IMG/VR virus record: IMGVR_UViG_3300043418_000119
Coordinates: 1-32,123 of that record
Strand: one strand, 5' to 3'
DNA: 32,123 nt
Source: a virus
Of the stretch, positions 31,393 to 32,123 are shown piece after piece. The number at the start of each line of letters is the position of its first letter. The first letter of the stretch is position 1. The notes under the pieces were generated by a model, which worked only from the letters and a program-made list of their open reading frames with translations, had not been told where the DNA came from and did not search any database. A program made the translations under genes and the position numbers.

Positions 31393-31724
31393 TGATTGAA
31401 CCTGGAACGTACAACATTTCGGTGACGCAGGGTGCAAACTATGACCGCACTTTTACTGTGTCGGGTTTGAACTTGACTGGTTACACCGCGGCAATGCAGG
31501 TGCGTGAATCGTTTGATTTCGATTCTGCTTTGATTTCGTTGACTAATGGTTCGGGTATCACTTTGGGTGGTACTGCTGGAACTATTGCGGTTGCGATTGG
31601 TAACGCGGTTACAGCTGGTGTTGCTGTTGGTCATTACGCTTATGACTTGTTTTTGACCAACGGTTCTGTGACTTACCCGATTTTGAAGGGTGATTTTGAG
31701 GTTACGGGGCGCGTAACCCGATGA
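31392..31724 (+). CDS. Small beta-sandwich baseplate/fibre-type protein (110 aa)
   Basis: MIEPGTYNISVTQGANYDRTF, LNLTGYTAAMQVRES and a DFEVTGRVTR ending resemble the immunoglobulin-like N-domains of phage upper-baseplate (BppU-type) proteins, which commonly precede fibre genes. It is translationally coupled to the fibre gene (ATGA). Probably attaches the fibre to the particle. Confidence 0.68.
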   Translation: MIEPGTYNISVTQGANYDRTFTVSGLNLTGYTAAMQVRESFDFDSALISLTNGSGITLGGTAGTIAVAIGNAVTAGVAVGHYAYDLFLTNGSVTYPILKGDFEVTGRVTR

Positions 31725-32123
31725 GTTATGTAGTTACTGTGAATGAGCCGGTAACAACTGTTGATGTTACTGAGAACACTATTCTGATTAATACGACTAC
31801 TCAGGCCGTTGAGGTTACTGTTTCTAATGCTGGTGTTCAGGGTGTACCTGGTGCTGGTGTTGCTACTGGTGGTACTGCCACACAGATTCTTGCTAAGAAC
31901 TCAAGCACGGATTATGACACTGGTTGGATTGATAACTTCACACCAACTGTGAAACACCTTGTTAAGAATGATGGCACAGCTTTGAGCAAGGGTGCTGCTG
32001 TTTATATTTCGGGTGCTAACGGTACGAACATGATTGTTAGCCCTGCTTCTAACACTTCTGACGCTACTTCGGCTGAAACGATTGGTCTGTTGGAAACAGC
32101 GTTGGCTGTGAACGCTCAAGGGT
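31721..32123 (+). CDS. Tail fibre protein, N-terminal portion (continues at 1)
   Basis: Starts at ATG 31721 (ATGA overlap) and is open to the end of the window, continuing in frame to 1278 on the circle for a total of 517 aa. The N-terminus has beta strands (VVTVNEPVTTVDVTENT), a collagen-like GVQGVPGAGV, then LAKNSSTDYDTGWID, a common junction of phage fibres, and the [21 protein letters not shown] block. The last 127 bases duplicate the window start. Confidence 0.9.
   Translation, partial: MSYVVTVNEPVTTVDVTENTILINTTTQAVEVTVSNAGVQGVPGAGVATGGTATQILAKNSSTDYDTGWIDNFTPTVKHLVKNDGTALSKGAAVYISGANGTNMIVSPASNTSDATSAETIGLLETALAVNAQG
31997..32123. repeat. Terminal direct repeat, right copy (circularisation overlap)
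   Basis: Exact copy of the first 127 bases of the window. Removing one copy gives a 31,996-bp circle in which every gene around the junction is intact. Confidence 0.95.

Overview
This window is the complete, circularly assembled genome of a small tailed phage (siphovirus type, HK97-fold capsid) that infects an actinobacterium. The first 127 bases are repeated exactly at the end (1-127 = 31997-32123), so the unique circle is 31,996 bp. The break falls inside a tail-fibre gene that runs from 31721 through the junction to 1278. The actinobacterial host is indicated by a phage WhiB-like iron-sulfur regulator, a protein family confined to Actinobacteria and their phages. The balanced base composition (judged by eye) and the resemblance to aquatic phage fibre proteins suggest a freshwater host, but that is inference. 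I see no integrase, lysogeny repressor, DNA polymerase, tRNA, CRISPR array or insertion sequence, so a virulent phage relying on host replication is the simplest reading.

Layout from the packaging end: HNH endonuclease (27678), a likely cos region (27960-28068), small terminase, large terminase and portal. An adhesin block follows (31392, across the junction, to 3780): a small beta-sandwich protein, a long repeat-rich fibre, a 108-aa protein, two paralogous glycine-rich proteins and a 60-aa protein. It sits, unusually, between portal and prohead protease. The protease gene (3780-5783) is the most striking item. One 667-aa ORF joins a HAD-type phosphatase domain, a Dps/ferritin-like domain with most ferroxidase ligands in place, and a HK97-type prohead protease. 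After a terminator and a regulatory region with paired palindromes comes the major capsid protein (6197-7378), then a second terminator.

A three-gene glycosylation cluster (GT4 and GT2 glycosyltransferases and a cytidylyltransferase-like enzyme, 7468-9700) interrupts the usual capsid-to-connector order. Tail genes follow (9719-17028): adaptor, tail terminator, tail tube, tail assembly chaperone with a -1 frameshift at CCCAAAA, tape measure, baseplate/hub protein and a second adhesin set. The lysis genes are a coiled-coil/TM protein, an M23 endopeptidase and a two-TM holin (17078-17945). WhiB (17887-18225) is the only minus-strand gene.

The early region (18256-22730) encodes a YqaJ-type exonuclease, a putative annealing protein, a DUF3310 protein, an HNH protein, a replication initiator behind a structured leader, an SSB with a DDLPF tail and a RusA resolvase, and ends in a strong terminator. 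From 22851 to 27959 lies a tightly overlapped run of small orphan, membrane, zinc-binding and helix-turn-helix genes, a Trp/Arg-rich 48-aa ORF, a metallophosphoesterase, an FmdB-like zinc ribbon and the HNH gene. Genes are packed with ATGA, GTGA and TAATG overlaps, and GTG/TTG starts are common.
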